Shown here: positions 36,422-49,944 of the stretch, piece by piece
Position numbering within the stretch: position 1 is the first letter of the stretch
Layout: each line of letters starts with the position of its first letter
NCBI GenBank assembly: GCA_905182995.1
Contig: CAJJDP010000128.1
Coordinates: forward strand, 248,001 to 312,000
Direction: 5' to 3'
From: Paramecium octaurelia
Taxonomy: Eukaryota; Ciliophora; Oligohymenophorea; Peniculida; Parameciidae
DNA length: 64,000 bases
Notes under the pieces: generated by a model
The model's database searches: none
What the model saw: the letters and a program-made list of their open reading frames with translations, nothing else
What the model was told of the DNA's origin: nothing
Translations under genes and position numbers: made by a program

Positions 36422-36580
36422 ATGAATAACTTAAATAATAATAACAATAATAATAAAGATAAGATTTTTAATCCCTACCAAGATACCTATTTCAATCAAA
36501 CCATCAATATTATAAGGAAGAACAGAAAAGTTGAGAAAAAAATTCTAATCTCCATATGTGGCACTCCTCTATTTTATTGA
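36422..36580 (+). CDS. Short Asn-rich ORF, possibly truncated by the adjacent assembly join
   Basis: 52 codons from ATG 36422, starting MNNLNNNNNNNKDKIF and ending ISICGTPLFY then TGA. It lies 60 bp before the start of the duplicated segment, so it may be the 5' part of a gene whose continuation was lost or displaced in assembly. Alternatively a chance frame. Confidence 0.3.
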   Translation: MNNLNNNNNNNKDKIFNPYQDTYFNQTINIIRKNRKVEKKILISICGTPLFY

Positions 36581-36639
36581 TTCATATTATTTAACATTTA
36601 AATGAAAAATATGATAATTACAATTCTCATATCTTCATA

Positions 36640-37948
36640 GAATAATCTTGTTATTCTTAAACAATTAATTGTGCCCTATTTACACAAAGATTTGTTTGAA
36701 TAAAATTAGATGAATCTTTCAACTTATCCCCTGTTAAACACAGTTTTTCTTCACAATTGACTTTAATTTCAGTTCTGAATTTATAAGTACAAATTTTAAC
36801 CTGATTATCAAAATATGAAAATTGTGCATTTAATTAAAAATATTAAAATTGAAATTTTAAGAGCTTTACTTGTCTCTAGTAAAAGTTTGAAGTAATAATT
36901 TTTTGTGTTAGAAAAATCATTTAAGAAGTTGATTAATAAATCCCTTCTACAACCTAGGAATTAAAATTTGAATTTTATTAAGGCCTTTTGTTATATTAAT
37001 TTAAATTTAATTATAGAATAATAATTCATCAGAGATATTTTACATTTAAAAATATAAATAATATTATTATGTTTAGTTCATTATCAGAATTTGAGTAAAA
37101 TATTTGAAAATTGATTTTTCTTTATGCACTCTTTGTCCGAAAACATAACTAATTTCTAAATTTTCGAAGATGTAAAAAATAATCATACTCCAATAACAAG
37201 AAATATTACAATAGTGGTACATTTTATCGATTTTTTTTAATTATCTAATTTAACTTAACCAGTTTGAAATATCTCTTGGAACTAAAAAAAAAGGTTTGAG
37301 AATCAATTAAAACAGATGCAAGACTGCTGCTTTTTTCAATTAATGAAAAAGAAGAAATTTTGTATCATGAGGTTTAAAATACAAATTTTTATTGATATAA
37401 AATTTTTTTGAAGAAAATAGTATGATAAAGTATTATGTTTTAAATTCAAAAATATCATTTTGAGGGATTCCTAAAAATTATTTCAAAGATGGTTTTATTG
37501 GATAATATCCTATAAATATTGGTTCTTTGTCTTGTAATCTTCTTTTCATAGCTATAATTTGTTTGCATTTTGTTCAAGCATTTTGGAATAATTAGTTTGG
37601 ATAATGTTGTATAACAAAAGATAAAATAAATTAAGTGGTGTATATAATAATAAATAGTGGTTTTTCAAACAATAGTCCACACCTATATGGAACTAATGAA
37701 AGAATAATACAAGAATAATAATAACTAGTATGTATTATATAAATTTAAAATGTAAATTTTCTTATAATTTCTGTGGAATACATGTTAAGTATTAATAATC
37801 AATCGGTTTGTGATTCAGATTTGATCATATTAATTATAATTGTATAGTATATTTTTATGGGATTTAAAGTTGATTGAGTGTAATGAATTCTGATTTAATA
37901 AAAATATTAAATAAATCATCACACATGGCATTCCAATAAGACTATGAC
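36640..37948 (+). repeat. Direct duplication, copy 1 (1,309 bp)
   Basis: Every base line compared matches copy 2 at an offset of 1,310. Copy 1 ends inside the Rab gene's first codons (ATGGCATTCCAATAAGACTATGAC), so it holds a useless 8-codon stub of the Rab gene. The rest has no coding frame. A single N follows. Confidence 0.95.
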
Positions 37949-37949
37949 N
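37949..37949. other. Single ambiguous base at the duplication junction
   Basis: The only N in the window sits exactly between the two copies. It marks a contig join. Confidence 0.95.
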
Positions 37950-39234
37950 GAATAATCTTGTTATTCTTAAACAATTAATTGTGCCCTATTTACACAAAGA
38001 TTTGTTTGAATAAAATTAGATGAATCTTTCAACTTATCCCCTGTTAAACACAGTTTTTCTTCACAATTGACTTTAATTTCAGTTCTGAATTTATAAGTAC
38101 AAATTTTAACCTGATTATCAAAATATGAAAATTGTGCATTTAATTAAAAATATTAAAATTGAAATTTTAAGAGCTTTACTTGTCTCTAGTAAAAGTTTGA
38201 AGTAATAATTTTTTGTGTTAGAAAAATCATTTAAGAAGTTGATTAATAAATCCCTTCTACAACCTAGGAATTAAAATTTGAATTTTATTAAGGCCTTTTG
38301 TTATATTAATTTAAATTTAATTATAGAATAATAATTCATCAGAGATATTTTACATTTAAAAATATAAATAATATTATTATGTTTAGTTCATTATCAGAAT
38401 TTGAGTAAAATATTTGAAAATTGATTTTTCTTTATGCACTCTTTGTCCGAAAACATAACTAATTTCTAAATTTTCGAAGATGTAAAAAATAATCATACTC
38501 CAATAACAAGAAATATTACAATAGTGGTACATTTTATCGATTTTTTTTAATTATCTAATTTAACTTAACCAGTTTGAAATATCTCTTGGAACTAAAAAAA
38601 AAGGTTTGAGAATCAATTAAAACAGATGCAAGACTGCTGCTTTTTTCAATTAATGAAAAAGAAGAAATTTTGTATCATGAGGTTTAAAATACAAATTTTT
38701 ATTGATATAAAATTTTTTTGAAGAAAATAGTATGATAAAGTATTATGTTTTAAATTCAAAAATATCATTTTGAGGGATTCCTAAAAATTATTTCAAAGAT
38801 GGTTTTATTGGATAATATCCTATAAATATTGGTTCTTTGTCTTGTAATCTTCTTTTCATAGCTATAATTTGTTTGCATTTTGTTCAAGCATTTTGGAATA
38901 ATTAGTTTGGATAATGTTGTATAACAAAAGATAAAATAAATTAAGTGGTGTATATAATAATAAATAGTGGTTTTTCAAACAATAGTCCACACCTATATGG
39001 AACTAATGAAAGAATAATACAAGAATAATAATAACTAGTATGTATTATATAAATTTAAAATGTAAATTTTCTTATAATTTCTGTGGAATACATGTTAAGT
39101 ATTAATAATCAATCGGTTTGTGATTCAGATTTGATCATATTAATTATAATTGTATAGTATATTTTTATGGGATTTAAAGTTGATTGAGTGTAATGAATTC
39201 TGATTTAATAAAAATATTAAATAAATCATCACAC

Positions 39235-39258
<24 letters not shown>
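37950..39258 (+). repeat. Direct duplication, copy 2 (1,309 bp)
   Basis: Identical to copy 1 and continues without a break into the intact Rab gene. It is the real upstream region of that gene. Confidence 0.95.
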
Positions 39259-39906
<648 letters not shown>

Positions 39907-39928
39907 AATTAAGATAAATTATTAAATA

Positions 39929-41968
39929 ATGGGATTTAAGGAAGCATTCACGAGACAAGGCGATGGAGAGAATCTCCTCTTCGATGATGATGCATTCATC
40001 TATTTCGCCATTTCCATTCTTACTTTGGTTGTTCTTCCTCTGGTCTACTCCGTTATCAAGCCGCTCTTCACAACATACGTGTTGGGAGAAAATAAAAGAA
40101 AATTAGCACGTGTTCCCAAAAGCGGCAATGATCAACTCAATCTACAATTGGCTAAATAGGAATTGAGATTGAAATGGCTTACAACAGGTTATGTGTTTAA
40201 GGTAAAAAGCTGATTCTTATCTTAGATCATAATACTTGTGGCTCTATTGCTAATGCTTAATGCATCCATATAATCTTTGCCAAATGCAGAAAAAATCAAA
40301 GGGTTTGATCCTTATGAGATTTTAGAAATTGATCCAAGTGCAACAGAATAGGAAATTCGTAAAGCATATAGAAAAATATCATTAAAATTGCATCCAGATA
40401 AAAATCCTGATGATCCATAAGCAAATCAAAAATTTATCCTCCTTACAAAAGCATATGAATGTTTAACAGATGAAGACAAAAAATCCTTATGTATGAAATA
40501 TGGGAATCCAGATGGACAATAAAGTTTATCTGTTGGTATAGCAATGCCATCATTTCTATTAAAAAAAGAAAATAGAGCTGCCTTTTTAGCTGTAATTTTC
40601 CTTTTGCTTTTGGTTGTTGTACCAATAATTGTTTTGTACGAGTTGAGATCGATAGGAAAATATGATTAAAATGGAGTCATGCTTAGCAATCAGGAGAAAT
40701 TCGAAAGAGGATTGGAAGAGAACTTATTAATAAAAAAAGGAGTAGAATTATCTAGTTGCAGTGATGAATTATGTAGATTACGATTGAAAACTGAATAATA
40801 AGCTATTGACTTAGAAAAACTAGTTAATGAATTGAAAGAAGAAGCTGAATTAAGAAAAATCTAAAAATTTGAAATAACAGAGGCGCTTGAATAGTCAAAA
40901 AAATAGAAGAATAAAAAAAGAAGAGTGACCATCTCTGTTGCCATGATTTTAATCTATGCCCATTTATTTGGTAAACCCATTCCTGAGAGTGTTAAATCAT
41001 TATATAGATCCACGATTAAGATAATTCCAAAATTAGTCAACTCAATGGTAAGATTGGCATTTGAATTCTCTATGAAATACAAAGTAATTCAATGGAGACA
41101 AAGGGGAAGGTTTTAAACTAAATTTATGGGTGCAAGATGCATTAATAACATATTATAATTCTCTCAATGCATAGTTTAAGGTATATATGAAACAGATAAC
41201 CCAATTAATTAAATTGAATTCTTTGCTACAAAAGCCAAAGATTATATTAAAAAGGGGAAGATGCCAGTGTTTCAAGAATTAGTTCAAAAATAAGTGGATT
41301 AGAGAGTGGTAAGCAATTTAAATGATGAATTAGTTGCCAAATTGGGTGCCAGAGGAATTCAAAGACGAAATTATGAAGGAAATCAATATGTTCCCATATT
41401 TGGATGTCAAACATGAAGTGACAGTTGATGATGAATCTATTGTGGAATAATGTAATGAAGATATCTTTAGTGTAATCATTATTTAAAATGTAGATTAAAA
41501 TAACTTTAACAAGAATGAACACTCCTGAAGGATAAGACATTCCATTTGCTCATTCCAATAGATTTACTTATGTAAAGGAGGAGGGATGGCATATTTTAAT
41601 AACATTTTAAAATGAAGTGTTTTATTATGCTTTTTTGAATGGTTCGAATAGAGAGCAAACAACAGAATTCAAATTCTAACCAAAGATGTATTTTGGAGAT
41701 ATCGTTGAATTTGAATTCGTTTTATTCGTCATATCTGATTGTTACAGAGGATTGGATTCTGAAATACCAATTAAATTTAAAGCCAAAAAAGCAAGTTAAA
41801 TAAGCAGAGTAAGCATTTCGTATATTTTAGGCCGTTGAGTACCATAAGGAAGATTAAGAATTGGATAAGTCACTTCCATTTATTCAATCAATGTTATTCC
41901 CCATGTAAAATAAAGTCGAGGATAGTGATTCAGAAGATGAAGATCAATAAAAGAAAGATGATGAATGA
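39929..41968 (+). CDS. SEC63: SEC63, ER translocon J-domain protein
   Basis: Partner of the Sec61/Sec62 channel that recruits lumenal Hsp70 for post-translational import. N-terminal transmembrane segment (YFAISILTLVVLPLVYSVIK), a second (IIILVALLLMLNASI) before the J domain, then FDPYEILEIDPSATEQEIRK with the HPD tripeptide (LKLHPDKNPDDPQ), a third membrane segment (FLAVIFLLLLVVVPIIVLYE), and the Sec63/Brl domain (VLPNWVPEEFKDEI; FPYLDVKHEVTVDDE). The C-terminus is acidic (VEDSDSEDEDQQKKDDE). Introns: 40202-40225, 41309-41333, 41472-41493, 41809-41830. Start ATG 39929, TGA 41966-41968. Confidence 0.93.
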
Positions 41969-42342
41969 GATTGAGTATTAGAATATTACCCATATATATT
42001 GTATATTAATTTGTCGTTTAATATTAAATGTTATCAAAGTGATTTTAATTTAATTCTAGACTCATTTAATATTTTGATAATATGAAATATATAATAAAAT
42101 AAATAAATGATAATAACTCCTAATATCTGTTTATTCTACATTTTCTCATTATTAATAACAGGAATCACTATCTCTGCTCTCTTCTATAGAAAAACATAAA
42201 AAAATCATTTTTCAATATATGAACATTATTTAGTATGAGAAATAAAATCAAATCTATTAAATTTGCATCTTCTAATGATAGAGTCTAAAAGTTAAAGAAA
42301 GAACTGAAAAAATCAAGCAAAAAGGCTTAAAGCCAATAATGA

Positions 42343-43126
42343 ATGATGATTATTATGAATAGCTTCGAAGGCAATATTGTATAGTTTGAATTAAAAATGA
42401 ATTAATAAAGTTTGTGCTTAAGATTATAAACATTGCATAAACACAGGCATCTCTCTCATCCGATTTATTATGCGCCCAAATCTAAATAACATAGAAGCTT
42501 TAGTTTGCCTAAACTCTTTGTCTTTAGTACAAGGAAGTAATTTCAAGAGATCCCTCAAAAAATGAGAAGAAAAAGCTGTGATTGTCAAGAATGTGGAAGA
42601 ATGACAAGCTTCCAATATAAAAACATGAATATCCCATTCATTCTCAAGCCATCCAGACTAAGAAAGTAACCATCTCTCAAAAATAATCGATTATTGACTG
42701 CATAAAATACAAGTATACGTTTGCACTAGCAATATCATAGAAAAACTATTTCGCAAATTCTCTGCCTCTAAATAAGATTCGTTAATTAGTACTTCATCTT
42801 CTCAATTAATGCTTACTTCTCTCCGTAGAGCATCAGCAAGAACCACAGAAAAACTAATTGAAGACACCCAAATTCGCATACATGAGCCTCCTAAAACCTC
42901 TAAAAGTCATTTCTAATAAGATTCTTAAAAACCAGAAATAAAAAAGATTACATTATAAATTCCAAAATCATCGAGAATTATCAAAACACAACCTTCTGAT
43001 CACTAAAGCATTAAGTTGCCGTAGACACTAAAAAGCATGAAGTAAATTCACACTAGAAGCTTTCTTTGCTCATACTTAACTAAATATAAGAAATCGAAAA
43101 CATGTATGGTTTAATAAAAGATATGA
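42343..43126 (+). CDS. CxCxECG-family basic protein (dispersed paralogue)
   Basis: Has one clear copy of the motif seen in the cluster at 7.2-8.9 kb: RRKSCDCQECGRMTSFQYKN. One 28-nt intron, GTATAC...ATAG (about 42714-42741), restores frame into LFRKFSASKQDSLISTSSSQ, and the protein ends KSKTCMVQQKI then TGA. Very basic overall. An upstream ORF (ATG near 42238, 35 codons) is in the same frame but ended by TGA just before this start, so the N-terminus could be longer if an unseen intron removes that stop. Start therefore moderately uncertain. Function unknown. Confidence 0.6.
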
Positions 43127-44058
43127 AAAAATCTTTATAAAATATATATCATTATAGAAATAGTGTTTAAATATATATATAATAAACTGATATACACTTC
43201 TCAGCTTATTACATACTTGAATTAGTTGGTTTCATCATTCTCCATTATATTATCTTGGAAATAAATATCTGGAAAAAAGGGGGTTTTTTATTAGAAACTT
43301 AAATTTGATTTTGAGAGTCCTAATATAATAGGCAATATGCATAATAAGCTTAATTTTGTCCATTATAATTTTTGGCGATGAACCCAAATTTCATTAGCTT
43401 TAATTTCCATGCTACTATTATCGCTTACATAATATTAAATATTTAGTTTATTTAATCAAATATCTTCTTAAAAAAAAAAATATTTTTTGACTTATTTATA
43501 TTGCTCTAAAATCTTTTATTTTTATTCTTAGATATTTTTAGTTAAATTCTTTTTATGTCTTCTCATTTTCTAAATTCAATAAAATTATCTACAATTCTGA
43601 AGATAATTTATTACAGAATTTAGGGTCTTTTGTATGACATAATCCAAAATAGTAGTCTGTTAGAACTAATTAACCAACACTCGACTCGCTTCAATAAATC
43701 ATATTTTTATTTCCATAGTAGTAGGTTATTATTAAAAATTATAACTAATTGTTCTAAAACATTATGAAATTTATTTTTTCTTATATTAGATTAAAATTCA
43801 AAAATAATAATTAAAGCCAAAAAAATTTAGTCTCCATTCTCCTGAAATTTTTATTCTATTTAAATTAACAAAAAATTTTTATTTTTGTAAATCATAAAGT
43901 TTACATTACTTTCTTTAATAATTCTATGGCTTATCTACCAAATAAAATAATAATCATTTGATTAAATGATACATTATAAACAGTAAAGCAGTAATATTTA
44001 ATTTTGCACTTCTTAATTATGATCATCCCAATTTCTATGCTTTCAAGTTAAATTCATT
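43127..44058. other. Intergenic, no gene seen
   Basis: AT-rich, no open frame of note. A self-complementary A6-G5-T6 stretch lies near 43275. Confidence 0.45.
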
Positions 44059-44819
44059 ATGAGATTAGGCTCAAATTAATAGTTACGGAGTTGTATTATG
44101 AATAAACAGTATTTTATTAGAGAAATATAAATTAAATAATTCCCTAATTAATTGAAAGAATATGAGCTATTAAATAAGTACAGAACATCTCAAAAGACAA
44201 TAATATTTGTTTAAATTAAGAGTTCGTTATTTTAAAATGAGGAATTTTTTCCATTATCCTTCTATTGAAATATAGATGCATAAAAACGAAGAACCACAGT
44301 GTTACATAAAAGTTCTTATCGTTTGATATAGTCGCAGTAGTATTCTATATTTTAGTTTAAACTAAATCGAAATTAATTTGATATAAATGCTTATTCTAAA
44401 TATAGTTAAATCCTTATACTCATCAATCTTAAAGATTAGGTGTTTCAAATAAGGTGTGTAGTTTGATAACAGTCAATTTAGAAATAGATTTTGCTAATTT
44501 AGTCTCTAGATTAATCTCATTTTCAGATCTTATAATAATTAGAATAAATCGGTGATTATATTAACTCTAGGAGAGTTATTACATCTGAATTAATAATAAA
44601 AATATATTTTGATACTATAGAGGCAACTGTGAATTCAAGCAAGCAGAATCTTTAGGTTAGATCCTGGTTTTACAAATTAAATACAAGTATTTGAGTCTAG
44701 AAGCAGAAGGGAAAGCTTAAGCTTTGTCAATGGGATGGAGACTGATTAATGTTTAAGATATATAAATTAATGCACAATATAAATTTAAGAATAATGTGGG
44801 GATGACAGAAAAAAATTGA
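44059..44819 (+). pseudogene. Disrupted gene, possibly encoding a C2-like domain
   Basis: Several coding-like blocks on the plus strand do not join by normal introns: YFIREIQIKQFPNQLKEYEL, then an in-frame TGA near 44268 with the same frame continuing (QYSIFQFKLNRNQFDINAYS), a possible 24-nt intron (44458-44481), and a final block EFKQAESLGQILVLQIKYKY…EGKAQALSMGWRLINVQDIQ ending VGMTEKN then TGA. The strand-rich pattern suggests a C2-like fold but this is weak. Either a pseudogene with indels and a stop, or a gene with introns I could not resolve. Confidence 0.4.
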
Positions 44820-44906
44820 TTTTATAAAAAACTAAAAAAATTGAAAAACGCATAGTTTGTGTAATTTAAGCCAAATAAGGGTGGCGAGAAAACATTAATA
44901 ATATTA

Positions 44907-45971
44907 ATGAAAGCTTTATTGATCTTAGGATTAGTGATCTTCACACAAGCCGTCTTCGTTAAGCATGCTTCTGAACCACATGCTGCCGTCTTCGCTTAAC
45001 TCGAAGCCCTTGAAGACCATCCATTGGGAAAGAAAATTTTGGACACAATCGCCTTGTAAATGAAGAACAAGTCACCACTCTCTGACATTGCCAAGATGCT
45101 CTAAGACTTGAGAGAGAACTTAGTCCTCTAATAACAAGATGCTGAATTAGTCCACGTCGCTTAAGAAGCTGACTGTGAAGCTGAAATCTATGGATATAAC
45201 AGAAGAATCGACTTCGCTTCCAACGAAATCACCGAAGCCACCATCGATATCAACAAGTACACTGCTGATATTGAACTCTTGGAAACAGATATTGCCAACA
45301 AGGAATAATAATTATAAATCTTAGCCAACTAAGAGGAATAACTCAGATAAAAGAGAGCTGAAGACCACGCTTCATTCGAAGAAAGATAAATCACAACCCC
45401 AAAGGTCGTTGAAGCCCTCGACGTCATCGCCGCCAAATTGAGCGCTATCCAACCAGAAGCTGATGCTGAAGCAGTCCTTGCTGAATTAGAAAGAGTCGGT
45501 GGAAACAACCCCATCCTCGCCCTCGTCCAATTGGCCTCCACATTCTCAGCTGAGAAATTATAAAACGTCTAAGACAAGATCGCTGAATTGAGAGCCTCAT
45601 TGGAATAATCCATCATTGACGACTAAGAAGAAGAAGTCTAAGCTTAACTTAACTTCGAAGCTTAACTCGTTGAAATCAACGAATAAAGAGCTGCCCTCTA
45701 ATCCGAAAAGGCTGACTCCGAAACCAAATTAGGATAAGCTTAAGTCTAATTAGCTGCCGCCAAGAAGAGAAAGTATGATGCTGGAAGAGAACTCGACTCA
45801 GCCACCAGAGGAAAGGTTGCCAAGGAAGCTGAATGTGATGCTTGGAGAACTTAATATGCCAGAGACACCGAATAAAGAACCGTCGAAATCGGTATCATCA
45901 GATAAGTCGAATAAATCCTCGCCACCAAGTTGGAAGGTGCCTCCTCATACATCAAAGGAAGAATCAACTGA
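44907..45971 (+). CDS. Trichocyst matrix protein (TMP) precursor
   Basis: Major cargo of trichocysts, the defensive extrusomes of Paramecium. The N-terminus is a signal peptide (MKALLILGLVIFTQAVFVKH), followed by a short pro-like segment and two mostly coiled-coil halves (ITEATIDINKYTADIELLET; LEQSIIDDQEEEVQAQLNFE), with cysteines spaced through. TMP precursors are cut into two mature chains that crystallise. It is intronless, and its codon use (many C-ending codons, almost all TAA/TAG for Gln) differs from its neighbours, as expected for a highly expressed multigene family. Start ATG 44907; ends SSYIKGRIN then TGA. Confidence 0.9.
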
Positions 45972-46498
45972 AATTGATGTATATTAATCATTTAATCAAA
46001 TTTCTAAATTTTTTTTCATTATTTTTATTGTAATTAATGGACAATACTAAATGTTTTAAGAGCAAAACCCAACACTCCATTCTGTTTATTCAAATTCTCA
46101 TAATAAGGCTAGATTTTCAATGAGAATTTCCTCATATCAATAATATCTAAATAACAAGTTTAATGTTAATATTCGTAATAAAAAAATATTTCACAAGAAA
46201 ACTTAGATACTCATCCATTATTGAATTCTATATCGTTTAATTTTGTTAAATTATTTAGCCTTATAAAGTATTTATATAGAAGAAGAAGTGAAAGTAAGTT
46301 AAGAAACACATATAGATGATTACAAACCATTTTAACAGGAAAATAAACAAACAAACTAAAATAAGATTTTGATTGAATATAAATTAATTTTAATATTTTT
46401 ATTTAAATATTCTGATACTATTAGATTTATTCTTCATTTATCTATGAAATAACTAAAACAAATCATTGTTTTGCTTAACTATTAATATATTTGGATTT
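45972..46498. other. Intergenic, no gene seen
   Basis: AT-rich spacer between convergent genes; nothing recognised. Confidence 0.4.
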
Positions 46499-46885
46499 TC
46501 AATCTCTAAATTAGACCTTTTTCTATGGTTTTTCTTTATAATTAAGAGAACTACAAGAGGATTCCGGGTATTGCTCATATGTCCGTGCACTTAAAATTCC
46601 TTTAATTCCATCTTGTTAAAATTTGACTTCTTCATCTACCACTATTTTTGGTTCTAAGTAGATTATTATATGTTGTGAACGAGGGGAATTAGGACGAGAA
46701 GATAACAATCCATCTCCATTTTAGAATGCGTACATTTAGCTATGATCCTATATCAATTCCTCAAAGTTGGCTAATTGAAGTGAGTCTCCCTAAGATTTTA
46801 TGATGCTGTCTTATTTACTCGAAGTAATTATTTCTTCTTCGACCTTTGTCGCATCAACAGTTGTAAAACAACTATAATTACCCAT
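46499..46885 (-). CDS. Small hypothetical protein with MGNYSC N-terminus
   Basis: 128 codons in one frame, ATG 46883-46885, TGA 46499-46501. MGNYSC has Gly2 and Cys6, fitting N-myristoylation plus palmitoylation, so probably membrane-associated. The rest (ANFEELIQDHSQMYAFQNGD; RTYEQYPESSCSSLNYKEK) has no family resemblance I know. Base composition and full-length frame support coding. Confidence 0.6.
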
Positions 46886-47125
46886 TATATATATTAATAA
46901 TAATGTATTCTGAAACTTCACTCTCTCTATATCCCATAAATAAGAGGACAAGTTAGTTATTTCAGATGCATTTTTTTTCATTAGTATTCCTAAGAATGGA
47001 GACTCTTATGATAACAACAACTATAACGAATCAGACTTAAAACTAACCATAAATTTGATATGAAATTAATTTATTTTAGATTTTAATATTAGAGCTTAAA
47101 AATACATTTTAGTATGACAAAGTTA
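46886..47125. other. Spacer
   Basis: AT-rich 240-bp gap between two minus-strand genes; no element seen. Confidence 0.4.
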
Positions 47126-48520
47126 TCAATGCTTGGCATTAGGCATCTTTGGCTTATACGATTACAAATGGCTAAAATCATAGATAGAAGTGTTGTCCTT
47201 CTTTTAATTGACATCGGAATTGATTGATGTTAAATAATTCTTAGTCAATTTTAAATTAGCCTGAGATGATGATTGAAGTCCCTTAAACTCCAAAGTCTTT
47301 GCACTTTATGTTGTTTATTTCGGGATCACGGGCTTGTTCTCTGTTGTAATAAAATCTAATATATCATCCAAATCATTGCTATCAGTTTTTTGAATTTTTT
47401 ATTAATTCCCAAATTGAAGTGATAAATCACCCTTTACACTTTGAGTTGTGACCTTCTGTTTTTTATCCATGTTTGTATCTTTAACATCCTTACTCCAAGC
47501 CTTATCCTAATCCTCAAATACTAATGTTGGAGCAATCTTCTGTATATTGTAAAAGTAGGGGTGTGTCAGAATTTATTAAGCAGTAATTCTCTTATTCGGA
47601 TCCCATTTGATCATTTGAGACAGTAAATTCAGAGCTTCTATGCTTGCATTTGGGATTAACTGCTATAACTGAAGAGGTTAATATTGTGCTAATCCCATTC
47701 CTAATTAAGATACTAAGCGACAGCCCTCTGGCCAATCTGTTTAAGTAAACGTACTTAAAATAGATTTCTAGAATAATACCCTAAAGTGGACAGTATCTTA
47801 TTGAATTACTCCAACTCAGTATTACCCTAAAATAGGGGTCTATTAAGAAATAACTCAGCCATAATACAGCCCAAGGCAAAAATGTCAACTGGACTGTTGT
47901 AATTGATTTGTTTCAATAATATTTCTGGAGCCTAAATACATAAGGGGTCTACTTACCCGATACCATCTTGTGGCGACATAATCAGTATATGGTGGTCGTG
48001 ACCTTATTTCTCTTGCTAAACCAAAATCGATAATCTTCACAATTCCATTTTCTGTCATGAGCATATTCTCTGGTTTAAGATCTCTATGAAAGTAACCGTG
48101 CTTATGCATATAGCTTAAACCATTTGCAACCTAATAGATGATTGATTTGATTTGATCATCTGACATTGTTTTACCCTAATATTAAGTTTAGATTATATTC
48201 TACTTATTCTCTATGTTAAGAGTATATTTAATATATGCTCATTTCTACAAACTCAAACACTAAACAAAGAGTATCAGCATCAAGAAAAACTATGATAGAT
48301 CTAATTAGAGGTTACTTTCTTTCAGTTTTACAATGTTAGGATGATTTTGAAGTTTCATTAAGGCTTTGACCTCTCTCAGATTTGTACATTCTTCAAAATT
48401 GTGATATTTTTATTTCATTTTTTTGATGGCTACTAATTCAAAATTCTCTGTGTTTTCCGCCTTCATCACTACACCAAAAGTGCCATCTCCGCTTTTTTTA
48501 ATCTCTTTGAATTTTTTCAT
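47126..48520 (-). CDS. MAK/ICK-type protein kinase (RCK family)
   Basis: Ser/Thr kinase of the MAK/ICK/MOK group, which in other ciliated cells controls ciliary length and transport. Complete kinase hallmarks: glycine loop [14 protein letters not shown], catalytic Lys in [27 protein letters not shown] in [20 protein letters not shown] (TDY activation motif), VATRWYRAPE and [15 protein letters not shown]. Introns: one in the N-lobe near 48290-48315, a 28-nt one near 48180-48207, GTAAGT...TTTAG near 47934-47958 that separates WYR from APE, and one near 47745. The C-terminal tail after the kinase is 140 residues, Ser/Lys-rich, ending PKMPNAKH then TGA. Start ATG 48518-48520. Confidence 0.88.
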
Positions 48521-48883
48521 TGAAATTTATATTTTTATTAATACTAACAATTAAATCTCGATCACACTATAAAGATGGACTGAATGACATAAATAACAAA
48601 TTCAATATTCAATAATGAACACAAACCTTATTAGAGTTCTCAATTTAATGTACTGTTTCTAGCAATAAATAATTTTATATAAAAATGTATAGTAATTAGT
48701 TTCATAACAATTGATATGGCACTGAAAATAATACATTTATAACTAGGTGACAAATCTATTTAGTAATTTAAGCTTGAAGACTCGTTTTTAAGATTAAATT
48801 TAGATACAATTTTATATTAAATCTTTGGGGTTCTTTATTTCATGAATTATTTGATTGATTTGATCTAAATATATTTTTAAAAT
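48521..48883. other. Intergenic, divergent spacer
   Basis: AT-rich region between divergent starts; no element recognised. Confidence 0.4.
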
Positions 48884-49903
48884 ATGGGAGGAATATCAAT
48901 TAATTACAAATAGATTTCAGAATGTAAATTAGAGTAATAGTAGAAAGCTTAGCAGGTGATCTTCAATCATGATTTCTCAATAATATTTATGATTTAGTAC
49001 ACTTTAACTACGTTAATCCATATGAATCAATTACTAGTCATGTAATTTAAAAAAGGAAAAATAAAAACAATTTCAAGATAGAATTTCTAAGGAGTATTGC
49101 TACCTTTAAAAAATAGTCGTCTTTTATTAAAAACTTGTGAATAAAAAGGAGGATTGGTGTTAATTCCTATTACAGCTTCAAATAATATAAAATATTTAAG
49201 AAGAATCTAGTATAAAGGGGAATGTCCTTATTTTAATTCTTTTCCAAAAATAAATTGTTTAGTAATTAATAAAAATGAGAGTTTAATAGTATGTGGAGGA
49301 AAAGCTTTATATTTTTGGACCTTCTAAAATGAAGAGCAAGTGATTGATTATTTTTCTTATGATTTTACTTATCCATTTTAAGAAATAATATAAATATGTT
49401 TTAATTAATCAGAAACTAAAGTTATTATTTCTACAGGGTAAAAAATAATAGTTTATCATTACGATATTTAAAAGTTATGTTGGATCTTATAAAATTAATT
49501 AAAAAAATCGCCCTTAAAATATCACCAGTTCATTAATGATGATATTTTAGTTGTCAGAACATAAAATTCTTATTTTTGGCTTTTTGCTCAGACTTACTGC
49601 CTAAATCATATTGAATCATATGTTCTGAATAAAGAAAATGGATAATTTGAATCAAAGATGTTAATAAACGACAAGCATGAGTCTTTTAGAATATTATATT
49701 ATTGCCCAAAGAAAAAAATTCTAGTGAATATTAGACAAAATGTTCTGAAATTTATAAATATAAAGGATGATGGTAATATGTCTACTTAAAAAATAATTAA
49801 ATTAGATCAAAAATACGATTATATAACAATTAGTGAGGACTTAAGATATTTTGTGGTTTGCAAATAAAATTTGATGAAAGTTTTTTAGTTATAGTCAAAA
49901 TGA
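48884..49903 (+). CDS. WD40-like beta-propeller protein, unassigned
   Basis: One intronless frame of 339 codons (ATG 48884, TGA 49901) beginning MGGISINYKQISECK. The repeating pattern of strand-rich segments (SLIVCGGKALYFWTFQNEEQ; KVIISTGQKIIVYHYDIQKL; KILVNIRQNVLKFINIKDDG) is that of a degenerate WD40 propeller. The N-terminal MGG could be myristoylated. It converges on the K+ channel gene, whose stop is 42 bp away. No more specific role can be given. Confidence 0.55.
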
Positions 49904-49944
49904 AAATATAATAAACGATGAGAACTTATTGTAATACTATTATA

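Noticed and set aside
36640-37948. Tandem gene-family or transposon duplication
   Set aside because: Identity is total, it is bounded by an N, has no ORF and no target-site duplication; a contig-overlap join explains it.
43274-43292. A6-G5-T6 self-complementary stretch as a terminator
   Set aside because: No adjacent gene end that uses it and intrinsic terminators are not a eukaryotic feature.
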